Of a stretch of 52,067 bases of DNA, positions 1 to 6,420 are shown piece by piece. The position numbers were made by a program, and so were the translations under genes. The stretch's first letter is position 1; the number at the start of each line of letters is the position of its first letter. The notes beneath the pieces are model-generated. The model was not told where the DNA came from. It did no database searches and was given only the letters and a program-made list of their open reading frames with translations. This DNA comes from Halalkalibacter okhensis (lineage in GTDB: Bacteria; Bacillota; Bacilli; Bacillales; Bacillaceae_D), in assembly GCF_000787375.1 (NCBI RefSeq), contig NZ_JRJU01000027.1:1-52067 (forward strand). Direction: 5' to 3'.

Positions 1-160
1 TAGAATGATCATACCTCGTCACATTCCATTCCTTATTCACTAAATAACTCGCTCCTCCTTGATGGATACCATTTAATCTCTGAACAGCATCGCTATTAAT
101 AAGTTCTTCTAGGACCCCTGTAATCGTATGAACCCCAAAAATAGTATCATTAATAATCAT
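1..160 (-). CDS. HD-domain protein, N-terminal part only (cut by window edge)
   Basis: The minus-strand frame opens with ATG at 158-160 after a GGAAAGGGG-like ribosome binding site and stays open to the first base of the window (53 codons visible). It contains the phrase VQRLNGIHQGGASYLVN followed by NVTRYDHS, which is the typical start of Bacillus HD-superfamily phosphohydrolases (YdhJ-like), where the H of RYDHS is a metal-binding residue. Most of the domain, including the HD dyad, lies outside the window, so substrate and activity cannot be judged. It sits downstream of the toxin locus on the same strand but beyond that locus's terminator. Confidence 0.75.
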   Translation of the reverse strand, partial: MIINDTIFGVHTITGVLEELINSDAVQRLNGIHQGGASYLVNKEWNVTRYDHS

Positions 161-234
161 GAAATAACCCCTTTCCTGTGATGAACAATTATGCAGTTTT
201 TTTAAAGATGAGATAAGAAAAATTGTCATTCCGT

Positions 235-263
235 TTGATTTTCTTGCACATAGAACGTATACT
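235..263 (+). promoter_or_regulatory. Candidate promoter for the antisense (antitoxin-like) RNA
   Basis: TTGATT (235-240) and TATACT (258-263) are separated by 17 bases, giving a predicted start near 270. Transcription would run toward the 3' end of the convergent toxin mRNA. The -35 match is 4 of 6, so this is a prediction. Confidence 0.5.
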
Positions 264-286
264 AAGAATATACATGCATACTATAG

Positions 287-317
287 AAAAAACCGACGGT
301 GCTGGTAACACCATCGG
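287..317 (-). terminator. Terminator of the holin-like toxin mRNA
   Basis: On the minus strand CCGATGGTG (317-309) pairs, with G-T wobbles, with CACCGTCGG (301-293), and six T residues follow (292-287). This is a textbook intrinsic terminator about 85 bases past the toxin stop codon. Confidence 0.8.
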
Positions 318-370
318 CTTACACAATAGACTGCCCTTTAAAGGGGGCGGCAGATCACACATAATGATGG

Positions 371-412
371 ATCCACCCTGCTTCTCTAGAGCAAGGGTGG
401 ATTATTTTTCTT
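371..412 (+). terminator. Terminator of the antisense RNA, overlapping the toxin stop codon
   Basis: ATCCACCCT (371-379) pairs with AGGGTGGAT (394-402), the stem being extended inward by GC/GC, and a T-rich run follows at 402-413. The minus-strand side has no T run, so it should act on the plus strand. The end of the stem covers the toxin stop codon. Confidence 0.7.
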
Positions 413-482
413 TTGACGTAAGGATCACAACAACCAATGTTGCAAATGCAATCATAAGCATTAGTGATTCAAATACTGTCAC
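402..482 (-). CDS. Putative holin-like toxin (type I TA, TxpA/BsrE-like), 26 aa
   Basis: A GTG start at 480-482 follows the strong ribosome binding site GAAAGGGGGTGAGG. The product begins TVFESLMLMIAFATLVVVIL and ends with a short polar KEK tail. The 'TVFESLMLMI' opening and single hydrophobic segment are the hallmark of the Bacillus putative holin-like toxin family (Pfam Hol_Tox), whose studied members (TxpA, BsrE, BsrG) are membrane-acting peptides silenced by antisense RNA. The mRNA has its own extended -10 promoter, a leader of about 60 nt and its own terminator. It stands alone between an HD gene and an LLM oxidoreductase, not in a recognisable prophage. Toxicity here is inferred from family membership. 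Confidence 0.75.
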   Translation of the reverse strand: MTVFESLMLMIAFATLVVVILTSKEK

Positions 483-551
483 CGGCCTCACCCCCTTTCA
501 TTTGGGGATGATATACCGTCCACCCTTTAGAAGCTATTCTATTGCTCTACC

Positions 552-560
552 ATTATAGCA
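552..560 (-). promoter_or_regulatory. Extended -10 promoter of the toxin gene
   Basis: On the minus strand the element reads TGCTATAAT, a perfect -10 box preceded by the TGN extension. No good -35 is visible. The predicted start is near 545, giving a toxin mRNA of about 260 nt to the terminator at 287. Confidence 0.6.
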
Positions 561-618
561 TAACAAATTGGTAGATTTAAACACTAATCAAACGTATGTT
601 CTAAACTGTACTATTTGC

Positions 619-1623
619 CTATTGCTTAATTCTCATTTCCTCCGCTACTAGACGATACGAGTTAATCCGAGCAAGTGGATCGTGAGTAATGGATATAATC
701 ATTAATTCATCAAAGTCATAAGTATCTCTAAGGTTTCTAATTTGTTCTCTAACGGTATCTGGATCTCCAATAATCATATTATTTTTCATTTTTTCTATTT
801 CTTTTTTCTCTTGCTCATTTAGTAGGTACTCTCTCGCTTCTTTCATTGAAGGAATTCCATGTTTTCCTTCTCCCTTCCCTGTTTGAATCCTCCATACACA
901 TGAACATAGAGCTATTTCTTCGGCTTTTTCAATTGTTTCTGCACAAATCAATGAAACCGTTAAAATGATTTCAGGACAATTGCGATCCTTATTCGCTTTA
1001 AAGTTATTTTTATATGTATCCAATATTACCTGTCCATCATTTTCGCTCATAAATAAACCGAACGCATATGCCATACCGTATTCCGCTGCAAGCAACGCAC
1101 TTTTCTTACTAGTCCCCAGTAGCCAAGGTTTTGGGGCAATATCGGGAACTGGTGAGGCTGTTACATTTGCATATTTATGTTCTGCCGGAAAATCTTGATC
1201 TAAAAAATGGAGGAGTTCTTTGACAGAACTGGGCATTTGAAAAACTTGTTGTAAAAAATTATCGGACAATGCATTTGTCACCTCGGCTGATCCGCCGGGA
1301 GCTCGGCCAATTCCTAGATCGATTCGCCCAGGAAACAAGGTTGCGAGTGTATTGTACACTTCTGCGACTTTATAAGGCTTATAATGTGGTAACAAAACCG
1401 CTCCACATCCAATCCGGATCGTTTCTGTATTTGCCCCGATATATCCAAGAACCACTTCAGGTGCCGAACATGCTAAGCCAGGAAGGTCATGATGTTCAGC
1501 AAGCCAATATCTCGTATACCCGAAAGCTTCCGCTGCTTTTGCAAGTTCCATTGATTCTTTTAGTGCTGTACTTGCCGTTTGATTTGTTGCAATAGGTGCT
1601 TGGTCTAAAATACTTAAATTCAT
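619..1623 (-). CDS. LLM-class flavin-dependent oxidoreductase (MsnO8/YceB-like)
   Basis: The 334-residue product is a single bacterial luciferase-like TIM barrel. It opens LSILDQAPI, then shows the YWLAEHHDLPGLACSAPE segment, the GAVLLPHYKPYKVAE phosphate/flavin contact region and LGIGRAPGG, all typical of the MsnO8-type LLM subfamily that includes B. subtilis YceB. Members use FMNH2 and oxygen on mostly unknown substrates. The ATG at 1623 follows a modest TAGGTAG site, and the length is normal for the family. It is monocistronic as far as visible. The flavin-binding fold is well supported, the substrate is not known. Confidence 0.9.
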   Translation of the reverse strand: MNLSILDQAPIATNQTASTALKESMELAKAAEAFGYTRYWLAEHHDLPGLACSAPEVVLGYIGANTETIRIGCGAVLLPHYKPYKVAEVYNTLATLFPGRIDLGIGRAPGGSAEVTNALSDNFLQQVFQMPSSVKELLHFLDQDFPAEHKYANVTASPVPDIAPKPWLLGTSKKSALLAAEYGMAYAFGLFMSENDGQVILDTYKNNFKANKDRNCPEIILTVSLICAETIEKAEEIALCSCVWRIQTGKGEGKHGIPSMKEAREYLLNEQEKKEIEKMKNNMIIGDPDTVREQIRNLRDTYDFDELMIISITHDPLARINSYRLVAEEMRIKQ

Positions 1624-1650
1624 TATAACTACCTACTTTCACATGAGATG

Positions 1651-1794
1651 TTAATGTGTCGTAATGTTGCTATTAACAGGATTAACGTCTTTTGGCAGAT
1701 CCTCATCCTTTTGTGTAAGATTAGTTATCATTAGATTAATGATAATAAACAAAACAACTACTCCAGCTAATAAAAACCATTTTTTGTGATTCAT
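1651..1794 (-). CDS. Small single-pass membrane protein, 47 aa, unknown
   Basis: The ATG at 1794 is chosen because AGAAGGTG lies 5 bases upstream. A longer in-frame extension to 1932 has no such site and would overlap the divergent sspH promoter. The product starts with NHKKW, has one hydrophobic helix at about residues 7-24 (LAGVVVLFIIINLMI) and a short polar tail rich in D, K and N. It resembles no family I can name. It is divergent from sspH and in line with the upstream oxidoreductase gene, from which it is separated by 27 bases. Confidence 0.6.
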   Translation of the reverse strand: MNHKKWFLLAGVVVLFIIINLMITNLTQKDEDLPKDVNPVNSNITTH

Positions 1795-1835
1795 GTTTTC
1801 ACCTTCTTCAATTTTTATCTCCCTGTAACGATTAT

Positions 1836-1865
1836 GAATAATACTTTCATTGGGCGCAAATAGTA
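1836..1865 (+). promoter_or_regulatory. Candidate sigma-G type promoter of sspH
   Basis: GAATA (1836-1840) and AATAGTA (1859-1865) are 18 bases apart, close to the forespore sigma-G pattern (GHATR, then CATNNTA). This fits a forespore-specific SASP gene starting 31 bases later. Confidence 0.5.
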
Positions 1866-1895
1866 TGATTGAAACTTTCGAATGGAGGAACCTAT

Positions 1896-2075
1896 ATGAA
1901 TAAGCAACGAGCTCAAGAAATAGCCGCTTCACCTGTTATGGCCAATGTCACTTATAATGGGACACCTATATACATTCAAAATGTAAGCAACGATCATGAT
2001 ATTGCTCGGATTTTCCCTTTAACTGATCCACAACATGAACAAGAAGTGAATGTATCAAGTTTAATTGAACATTAA
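1896..2075 (+). CDS. sspH: H-type small acid-soluble spore protein
   Basis: The 59-residue product starts NKQRAQEIAASPVMANVTYNG, then IYIQNV and ARIFPL, which is the standard SspH family signature. The ATG at 1896 sits 5 bases after TGGAGGAA, and a strong terminator follows the stop codon. H-type SASPs accumulate in the developing forespore, and their molecular role is still unclear. A sigma-G-like promoter is visible upstream. This gene is direct evidence that the host forms endospores. Confidence 0.93.
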   Translation: MNKQRAQEIAASPVMANVTYNGTPIYIQNVSNDHDIARIFPLTDPQHEQEVNVSSLIEH

Positions 2076-2076
2076 C

Positions 2077-2102
2077 GAAACCACCCTATCTTGGGTGGTT
2101 TC
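2077..2102 (+). terminator. Terminator of sspH
   Basis: GAAACCACCC (2077-2086) pairs perfectly with GGGTGGTTTC (2093-2102) one base after the sspH stop codon. The T run is short, so termination may be partial. Confidence 0.75.
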
Positions 2103-2144
2103 CTCGCCTAAGAATAAAGGAAGGTCGCTTAAACATTTTTCTCG

Positions 2145-2354
2145 TTAAGAATTATTTATAATTTGAGATATTTCATCCTCAGCTATGTCTTCATTTGCTC
2201 TTTCTAATTCTTTATGCTCATTCACTGAATCTCCTGCATAACGATCGATCGTATGTTCTGGATGAGCAGAATTCACTTCTGTTCTTATTCCGTATTCTCC
2301 TCTTGTATTTGCCTCAGTTGGCATATTGAATTGATGTTTCTTGTTTGCTTTCAC
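2145..2354 (-). CDS. Small acidic protein of unknown function, possibly forespore-expressed
   Basis: A GTG at 2354 preceded by GAGGTGATACAA is preferred over the upstream in-frame ATG, which has no ribosome binding site. The 69-residue product is hydrophilic, starts VKANKKHQFNMPTEANTRGE, and is rich in E, N and A with no hydrophobic segment, so it should be soluble. I do not recognise its family. A GAATG-17-AATGATA element upstream fits the sigma-G pattern, and the gene lies between two SASP genes, so a spore role is plausible but inferred. Confidence 0.6.
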   Translation of the reverse strand: MKANKKHQFNMPTEANTRGEYGIRTEVNSAHPEHTIDRYAGDSVNEHKELERANEDIAEDEISQIINNS

Positions 2355-2372
2355 TTGTATCACCTCATTAAT

Positions 2373-2401
2373 TATCATTCACTGAACTATTCTTTTCATT
2401 C
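2373..2401 (-). promoter_or_regulatory. Candidate sigma-G type promoter
   Basis: On the minus strand GAATG (2401-2397) and AATGATA (2379-2373) are 17 bases apart, close to the GHATR/CATNNTA forespore pattern. It is positioned 18 bases ahead of the GTG of the small acidic protein gene. Confidence 0.4.
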
Positions 2402-2526
2402 ATATTCACACTAAGTATGATCCATTTCCTGATTTCCCCTCTTTTCTTCGGCTTATGTAAAAAATGACCAATAGATCCTCTAAAAGTTATATAATGAAAC
2501 TATTAACTTGAGTTGAGGTGATTTCA

Positions 2527-3090
2527 ATGAAAATTGAAGAAATTTATGGTAATCTACCCACCTTAGAAACAGAGCGTTTATTTCTTAGAAAGATCAAAAC
2601 AGATGATTTAGAAGACATGTTTATTTATGGATCAAATGCTAATGTAACGAAATGTGTCACATGGAATACGCATCAAACACGAGCTGATACAAAAGAATTC
2701 ATTGATTTTGCACTTGATAACTACAAGAATAAACAAGTTGCTCCGTGGGGAATTGAAATGAAAGGGGAACAAAAACTAATTGGAACGATTGACTTTGTTT
2801 GGTGGAAGCCAGTCCATAAAACAGCTGAAATAGGCTACGTTATTTCGGAGGATTATTGGGGAAAAGGGATAACAACTGAAGCTGTGAAAAGACTGATAGA
2901 ATTTGGATTTCGAAATATGGAATTATTTCGTATACAAGCAAAATGCTTCGTCGAAAACATAGGTTCGCAAAGAGTTATGGAGAAGGCCGGAATGTCTTAT
3001 GAAGGAACAAATAGAAAAGATATGTTAGTTAAAGGCATCCATCGTGATTTAAAAGTATATTCTATCTTAAAAGAAGAATTCCAAGGTTAA
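2527..3090 (+). CDS. GNAT family N-acetyltransferase (RimJ/RimL type)
   Basis: The ATG at 2527 is favoured because TGAGGTG ends 6 bases upstream; a GTG at 2518 would lie inside that site. The 187-residue product shows the RimJ/RimL-type opening LETERLFLRKI, a mid-region EIGYVISEDYWGKGITTEAV containing the acetyl-CoA pyrophosphate loop (WGKGITTEA), and the C-terminal FVENIGSQRVMEKAGM. Relatives acetylate protein N-termini or small amines. The acceptor is unknown. It converges on the small gene at 3116, with a shared terminator hairpin between them. Confidence 0.88.
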   Translation: MKIEEIYGNLPTLETERLFLRKIKTDDLEDMFIYGSNANVTKCVTWNTHQTRADTKEFIDFALDNYKNKQVAPWGIEMKGEQKLIGTIDFVWWKPVHKTAEIGYVISEDYWGKGITTEAVKRLIEFGFRNMELFRIQAKCFVENIGSQRVMEKAGMSYEGTNRKDMLVKGIHRDLKVYSILKEEFQG

Positions 3091-3100
3091 TTATAGTAAA

Positions 3101-3136
3101 AGAACAGGATGGAGGTTATTTCTCCTCTCCTGTTCT
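3101..3136. terminator. Bidirectional terminator between convergent genes
   Basis: AGAACAGGA (3101-3109) pairs with TCCTGTTCT (3128-3136), with a GAG/CTC inner pairing. On the minus strand it is followed by TTTTACT. It overlaps the last codons of the minus-strand gene at 3116. Confidence 0.7.
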
Positions 3137-3319
3137 TTCTAATTCTTCAACTTCCTTCCCAGAATCGTTTTGAACATATTCATTTAAATACGTGTTTTCA
3201 GTCGTAGCAAAATTGACAGATAACAAACTTTCTTCAGGATTTAACCCATATAATCCTTTCCTTAAATCTGATACTTCTTCTCCACTTTCAAATTGAGAGT
3301 TTTTTCTCTTATTTGCCAA
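3116..3319 (-). CDS. Small acidic protein, 67 aa, unknown
   Basis: A TTG start at 3319 with AAGGAGTGG placed 5 bases upstream is the best supported start; the longer ATG form (3376) lacks a ribosome binding site. The product begins ANKRKNSQFESGEEVSD and ends with VEELERTGEEK, is acidic and has no membrane segment. Like the protein at 2145 it starts with a lysine-rich stretch followed by an acidic body and lies in the SASP neighbourhood, but I see no convincing alignment between them and do not recognise a family. Confidence 0.55.
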   Translation of the reverse strand: MANKRKNSQFESGEEVSDLRKGLYGLNPEESLLSVNFATTENTYLNEYVQNDSGKEVEELERTGEEK

Positions 3320-3480
3320 TAATACCACTCCTTGTTTATAGATAACCCTCCATTTTAATATTTGAAATAACTCCATTTTTTATTTAACTAAAAGCATGAT
3401 TCCTCTACATAATTTGTTCATAAGTCGGCGAAGATAATAGCTGTACCATGATCAACATCACTTTCTTAGGAGGTTTCATA

Positions 3481-3957
3481 ATGGGCTTTTTTGATTTGTT
3501 TAACGAAGAAGAATCTCAGAAGGAAATCCGTAAAGATGCACGTGAAGTAGATCGATCGACTAATACTGAATTTGCACAAGAAAATGCACATTTGGATTTG
3601 CGTGAAGAGGAATTAGATATAGATAAATACCGTGTAGAAACTGGTGATGTGACTCTTCACAAAGATATAGTTGAAGAAGAAAAAGCAGTTAATGTCCCTG
3701 TCTCTCATGATCAAGTCGTAATTGAACAAAGAGCTGTAAATCATGAACCGACAGACGAACCAATTACGGAGGAAGAAACGATTCATATTCCTGTTACCGC
3801 TGAAAAAGTAGATGTTGATAAGCATACGGTTGTTACAGGAGAAGTATCTGCTCATAAACGTTCGATCCAAGAAACAGAACAAGTACGAGATGTCCTTCAT
3901 AAAGAAGTGGCAGAAGTTGAAGAACATGGTGAAACAGATATCATTAGAGAAGAGTAA
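3481..3957 (+). CDS. YsnF/AvaK-domain (DUF2382) stress-type protein
   Basis: The ATG at 3481 follows AGGAGG with 6 bases spacing; the upstream in-frame extension is not needed. The 158-residue product starts GFFDLFNEEE and carries one DUF2382 domain built of two similar halves: LREEELDIDKYRVETGDVTL with VNVPVSHDQVVIEQRAV, then TIHIPVTAEKVDVDKHTV with TGEVSAHKRSI. The family includes B. subtilis YsnF, a general-stress protein, and cyanobacterial AvaK; the biochemical role is unknown. No membrane segment is seen. The next gene encodes a membrane-anchored relative. Confidence 0.85.
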   Translation: MGFFDLFNEEESQKEIRKDAREVDRSTNTEFAQENAHLDLREEELDIDKYRVETGDVTLHKDIVEEEKAVNVPVSHDQVVIEQRAVNHEPTDEPITEEETIHIPVTAEKVDVDKHTVVTGEVSAHKRSIQETEQVRDVLHKEVAEVEEHGETDIIREE

Positions 3958-3966
3958 CAATAGCTT

Positions 3967-3994
3967 AACCCTACTTACTATTGTAAGTAGGGTT
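3967..3994 (+). terminator. Terminator after the first DUF2382 gene
   Basis: AACCCTACTTAC (3967-3978) pairs perfectly with GTAAGTAGGGTT (3983-3994) around a TATT loop, and CTTCAT follows. The weak T run suggests that some read-through into the second DUF2382 gene is possible. Confidence 0.75.
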
Positions 3995-4051
3995 CTTCAT
4001 AAATTTATGATTCAAGGCAAAACTATAAAAAACATTATTCAGGAGGTTCCT

Positions 4052-4552
4052 ATGGGAAAACATATCCTTATTGGTGCCATAATTGGAATGCTTTTAGGTT
4101 GGCTTATGAATTTTTCACTTTTAACAGGAGGGATTATTGGAGGAGTTTTTGGAATCATTGCTAACATGCTAGTTAAGAGAACAGTTACGGAAGATTTAAA
4201 TGAGGAAACAAGACGTAAGACGTTACAACTTCGGGAAGAAGAGCTAGAACTAACAAAAAAACGAGTACAAACAGGAGAAGTCAAAATACATCATGAAGTT
4301 GTAAAAGATAATAAGACGATTACAGTTCCAATAAAGCGCCAGGAAATGGTGATTGAAACAGCAAATGAAGATGAAATTCGAATTCCCATAAAAGAAGAAG
4401 AAATTGAAATTCATAAGCACCCTGTAAAGATAAATGAAGTATCTGTTGAAAATCGCCAAATTGAAGAAAATGTAACCGTAACTGAAAAACTAAAAAAAGA
4501 AGTGGCGCATTTAGACGTTGAAGGTGAAGCAGATGTTAAAGAAGAACACTAA
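4052..4552 (+). CDS. Membrane-anchored YsnF/AvaK-domain (DUF2382) protein
   Basis: The ATG at 4052 follows AGGAGG with a 5-base spacing. The 166-residue product begins with a glycine-rich hydrophobic hairpin (residues about 5-42, IGAIIGMLLGWLMNFSLLTG then GGIIGGVFGIIANML), which resembles a glycine-zipper membrane region. A two-halved DUF2382 domain follows, starting LREEELELTKKRVQTGEV. The cytoplasmic paralogue lies 95 bases upstream. The pair looks like a tandem duplication in which one copy gained a membrane anchor. Its role is unknown; a stress-related envelope function is inferred. Confidence 0.8.
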   Translation: MGKHILIGAIIGMLLGWLMNFSLLTGGIIGGVFGIIANMLVKRTVTEDLNEETRRKTLQLREEELELTKKRVQTGEVKIHHEVVKDNKTITVPIKRQEMVIETANEDEIRIPIKEEEIEIHKHPVKINEVSVENRQIEENVTVTEKLKKEVAHLDVEGEADVKEEH

Positions 4553-4560
4553 AGATCTCT

Positions 4561-4592
4561 CATAACGCTTTAAATCGAAAGCGTTATGGTTT
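4561..4592 (+). terminator. Terminator of the second DUF2382 gene
   Basis: CATAACGCTTT (4561-4571) pairs perfectly with AAAGCGTTATG (4578-4588), and GTTTTCC follows 8 bases past the stop codon. Confidence 0.8.
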
Positions 4593-4634
4593 TCCACCCC
4601 CACGTTGTTGGTAATATTTTTACAATATATCTTT

Positions 4635-4664
4635 ACATAAAAGAAAGCATTCTTAAACATACTA
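4635..4664 (+). promoter_or_regulatory. Candidate sigma-G promoter of the alpha/beta SASP gene
   Basis: ACATA (4635-4639) and CATACTA (4658-4664) are 18 bases apart; the -10 is a perfect CATNNTA. It precedes the SASP start by 32 bases. Confidence 0.55.
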
Positions 4665-4696
4665 ATCTCAAATCCAAAGAAAGAGGTGTTACAAAC

Positions 4697-4903
4697 ATGG
4701 CAAGTAGTAACAATAATTCAAATCAATTATTAGTTCCAGGTGTACAGCAAGCATTGGATCAAATGAAGGTGGAAATTGCATCAGAATTTGGTGTTCAACT
4801 AGGAGCTGACACGACTTCCCGTGCGAACGGCTCTGTTGGTGGAGAAATTACTAAACGTTTAGTTCAAATGGCTGAGCAACAAATGGGTGGATCTCAGTTT
4901 TAG
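4697..4903 (+). CDS. Alpha/beta-type small acid-soluble spore protein
   Basis: The 68-residue product shows the canonical alpha/beta SASP layout: an asparagine-rich N-terminus, [21 protein letters not shown] containing the GPR protease site (EIASEFG, residues about 30-36), then [20 protein letters not shown] and a short QQMGG tail. The ATG at 4697 follows AAGAGGTG; the upstream extension is dropped. These proteins coat forespore DNA in an A-like form and protect it from UV and heat, and they are degraded at germination by GPR. A sigma-G-type promoter and a strong terminator flank the gene. Confidence 0.95.
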   Translation: MASSNNNSNQLLVPGVQQALDQMKVEIASEFGVQLGADTTSRANGSVGGEITKRLVQMAEQQMGGSQF

Positions 4904-4910
4904 TCATAAG

Positions 4911-4947
4911 AACGTGCACTTACAATCTCTGTAAGTGCACGTTTATT
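4911..4947. terminator. Bidirectional terminator between SASP and GrpB genes
   Basis: AACGTGCACTTAC (4911-4923) pairs perfectly with GTAAGTGCACGTT (4931-4943), and TTATTT follows on the plus strand. It separates the convergent SASP gene and the kinase-GrpB operon. Confidence 0.85.
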
Positions 4948-4972
4948 TAATTATTTAACTAATCAGTATTCG

Positions 4973-5488
4973 TTAGTTAAATCTACTCCACATCCTTGCT
5001 TGTTTATCAATTCCTTGTATGTACTCATTTTTCCCTTCCATATATTTGAAGATATCTGTAGGGAATTTTTTAGCCAATGCTTGCTTCAATCGGCTATATT
5101 TCAAAGATTCTTCAGGATGGGCGATCATATAATCCCTAAAAGCCAAGTGTTGTGAAATTTGGTTGTTTCCTTTTTCATATATATGAACGTGGTGAGTCCT
5201 GTTGTCACCGCCCTTACTAAAAAAACGCCTTTTTGAAATACCGTATTCCCCAAGAACTTCATAACCTAACTGTTCCATTTCCTTGTTAAATGCATCTATT
5301 TGTTTAATGTTAGTGACCTCAACCATAATATCAATTACTGGCTTAGCATGTATGTTCGGTATGGCTGTGCTTCCGATATGATAAATATTTATGAGTACTC
5401 CTCCAAGCACATCGTGTATCTTCTTGCTTTCTTCTTGAAACATCTTGATCCACTCCTGGTTATAGGGCAACACATTTACTTTTCTCAT
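4973..5488 (-). CDS. GrpB-family predicted nucleotidyltransferase
   Basis: The 171-residue product starts RKVNVLPYNQEW and carries the GrpB/UPF0157 signature HIGSTAIPN (about residues 40-48) with KPVIDIMVEV just after it, corresponding to the GS and DxD motifs of the nucleotidyltransferase fold. The C-terminal HVHIYEKGNNQ and HLAFRDYMIAHPE segments are also family-typical. The ATG at 5488 follows GAGGTGAACGATT. It starts 21 bases after the kinase stop codon and so should share its transcript, placing it under the Mn2+ riboswitch. The substrate is unknown. The fold uses divalent metals, which fits that control. Confidence 0.88.
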   Translation of the reverse strand: MRKVNVLPYNQEWIKMFQEESKKIHDVLGGVLINIYHIGSTAIPNIHAKPVIDIMVEVTNIKQIDAFNKEMEQLGYEVLGEYGISKRRFFSKGGDNRTHHVHIYEKGNNQISQHLAFRDYMIAHPEESLKYSRLKQALAKKFPTDIFKYMEGKNEYIQGIDKQARMWSRFN

Positions 5489-5509
5489 AATCGTTCACCT
5501 CGCTATTTT

Positions 5510-6175
5510 TTACAATTTAAATAACCTCACAAACTTTTCGATAAAATTCTGTAAATTAAATGGTGCATTACTTTGTTGATGATACGCCTTTCTAACAGCT
5601 TCCATAATCCAGAGTGGGATTTCTCTCCCATCTATTAAATGGTAATAATCTAAGTATCCTCTCTTTAAATAATCCCAGCGTTTATCACTATCCTCTTTCA
5701 TATATTCAGATACGTCAATTACTTTTGCTCGACCTTCATGTAGGAGAATATTCTTCAAATGAATATCACTTGCATTTAGTCCTCTTTCAGCAGCATAATT
5801 ACGTGCGCGTTCAACATCTTCTATTGCTTTTAATGGAATGTGAACTCCTTTTAATAAACAGTCATAAAGAGTTAAACCTTGTTCAAAACTTAATAGGAGA
5901 AAATTAGGACCTTGCCCATAAAAGTGAGGGAAAAATTCTGTCTGTCCAAGTGTCTTATAAACTTGAATTTCACTCTCCATTTTTACTAGCTTATCTTCGC
6001 TAAAAACCTTAATAGCTAACTCAGGTTCATCAAGTAAACGAAATACAGCGGCGTCTGTACCCACTCCTATAAATTCAAGGTTTTTCGAATGTCCGTTTAC
6101 CGAAACAAGGTCATTTGCATTTGATGAAATCACTTGTATTTGTTTGATGCTATCCATTATTTTATTTTTAATCAT
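5510..6175 (-). CDS. yrzF: YrzF-like small protein kinase, first gene after a Mn2+ riboswitch
   Basis: The start is ATG 6175 (IKNKIM), preceded by GGGGG and 5 bases; an ATG at 6193 overlaps that site. The 221-residue product is a minimal Hanks-like kinase: glycine-rich loop GVGTDAAVF (37-45), AIKVF lysine (K56), E67/E69 of the C-helix region, catalytic loop SDIHLKN (D137, N142) and VIDVSEY (D154) in place of DFG. This is the pattern of the B. subtilis YrzF group of putative Ser/Thr kinases. It has no membrane or sensor domain. The leader of about 240 nt holds a yybP-ykoY riboswitch and an intrinsic terminator, so expression should rise with manganese. Targets are unknown; a small-molecule kinase is also possible. 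Confidence 0.75.
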   Translation of the reverse strand: MIKNKIMDSIKQIQVISSNANDLVSVNGHSKNLEFIGVGTDAAVFRLLDEPELAIKVFSEDKLVKMESEIQVYKTLGQTEFFPHFYGQGPNFLLLSFEQGLTLYDCLLKGVHIPLKAIEDVERARNYAAERGLNASDIHLKNILLHEGRAKVIDVSEYMKEDSDKRWDYLKRGYLDYYHLIDGREIPLWIMEAVRKAYHQQSNAPFNLQNFIEKFVRLFKL

Positions 6176-6243
6176 GATGTCCCCCAAAACCATATGACTT
6201 GGTAACCATTTTTAAATTATCGAAAACTAGCCAAAAAAAATCG

Positions 6244-6277
6244 AAAAAAACCTTCACCGAGAACGGCAAAGGTTTTT
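6244..6277 (-). terminator. Riboswitch-controlled terminator before the kinase gene
   Basis: On the minus strand AAACCTT...CCG pairs with CGG...AAGGTTT and a run of Ts follows (6250-6244). The 5' arm ACCTTTGCC can alternatively pair with GGTAAAGGT from the preceding hairpin (6288-6315), which would block termination. Confidence 0.85.
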
Positions 6278-6287
6278 AAATATAAAT

Positions 6288-6399
6288 AGACCTTTACCAT
6301 TAACAGTAAAGGTCTTGCTAACAATGTGTAATTGCCAACAAAGCCGAGAGCCTATTACTCTGTAATGACGACTTTGCTGTAAAAGCTACTCCCCTTTAG
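6288..6399 (-). promoter_or_regulatory. yybP-ykoY (Mn2+) riboswitch
   Basis: On the minus strand the RNA reads AAAGGGGAGTAGC (from 6397), then CAAAGTCGTCA, GGCTTTGTTGGCA and TTAGCAAGACCTTTA (ending near 6307). These are the conserved P1/L1 and P3/L3 blocks of the yybP-ykoY manganese-sensing aptamer. The aptamer 3' strand (AGACCTTTAC) can either close P1 with AAAGG or pair with GTAAAGGTCT (6306-6315). In the second case the downstream terminator is free to form. Ligand binding would therefore favour the antiterminator, making an ON switch, as is known for this class. The match is by recognised motif, not by covariance search. Confidence 0.93.
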
Positions 6400-6420
6400 G
6401 AATACTATGAAATTAATATT

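Larger units (their letters stand above)
270..412 (+). ncRNA. Candidate type I antitoxin RNA, antisense to toxin mRNA 3' end
   Basis: A promoter-like element ends at 263 and a strong Rho-independent terminator occupies 371-412 on the same strand, which outlines an RNA of about 140 nt. It would overlap the toxin transcript (about 545 down to 287) by about 125 nt, including the toxin stop codon. In the Bacillus txpA/ratA and bsrG/SR4 systems the antitoxin RNA is likewise convergent and overlaps the toxin mRNA at its 3' end. The existence of the RNA is inferred from signals, not observed. Confidence 0.5.

Noticed and set aside
244-263. TTGCAC as -35 for the TATACT at 258
   Set aside because: The spacing is only 8 bases. 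TTGATT at 235 with 17 bases is the better choice.
223-558. 111-codon plus-strand frame
   Set aside because: It lies across the toxin gene and both hairpins, has no ribosome binding site, and its protein has no recognisable pattern. The toxin in the minus frame explains this region better.
3613-3960. 115-codon frame opposite the first DUF2382 gene
   Set aside because: It is a shadow of the highly charged coding strand, giving a phenylalanine- and asparagine-rich product. No ribosome binding site.
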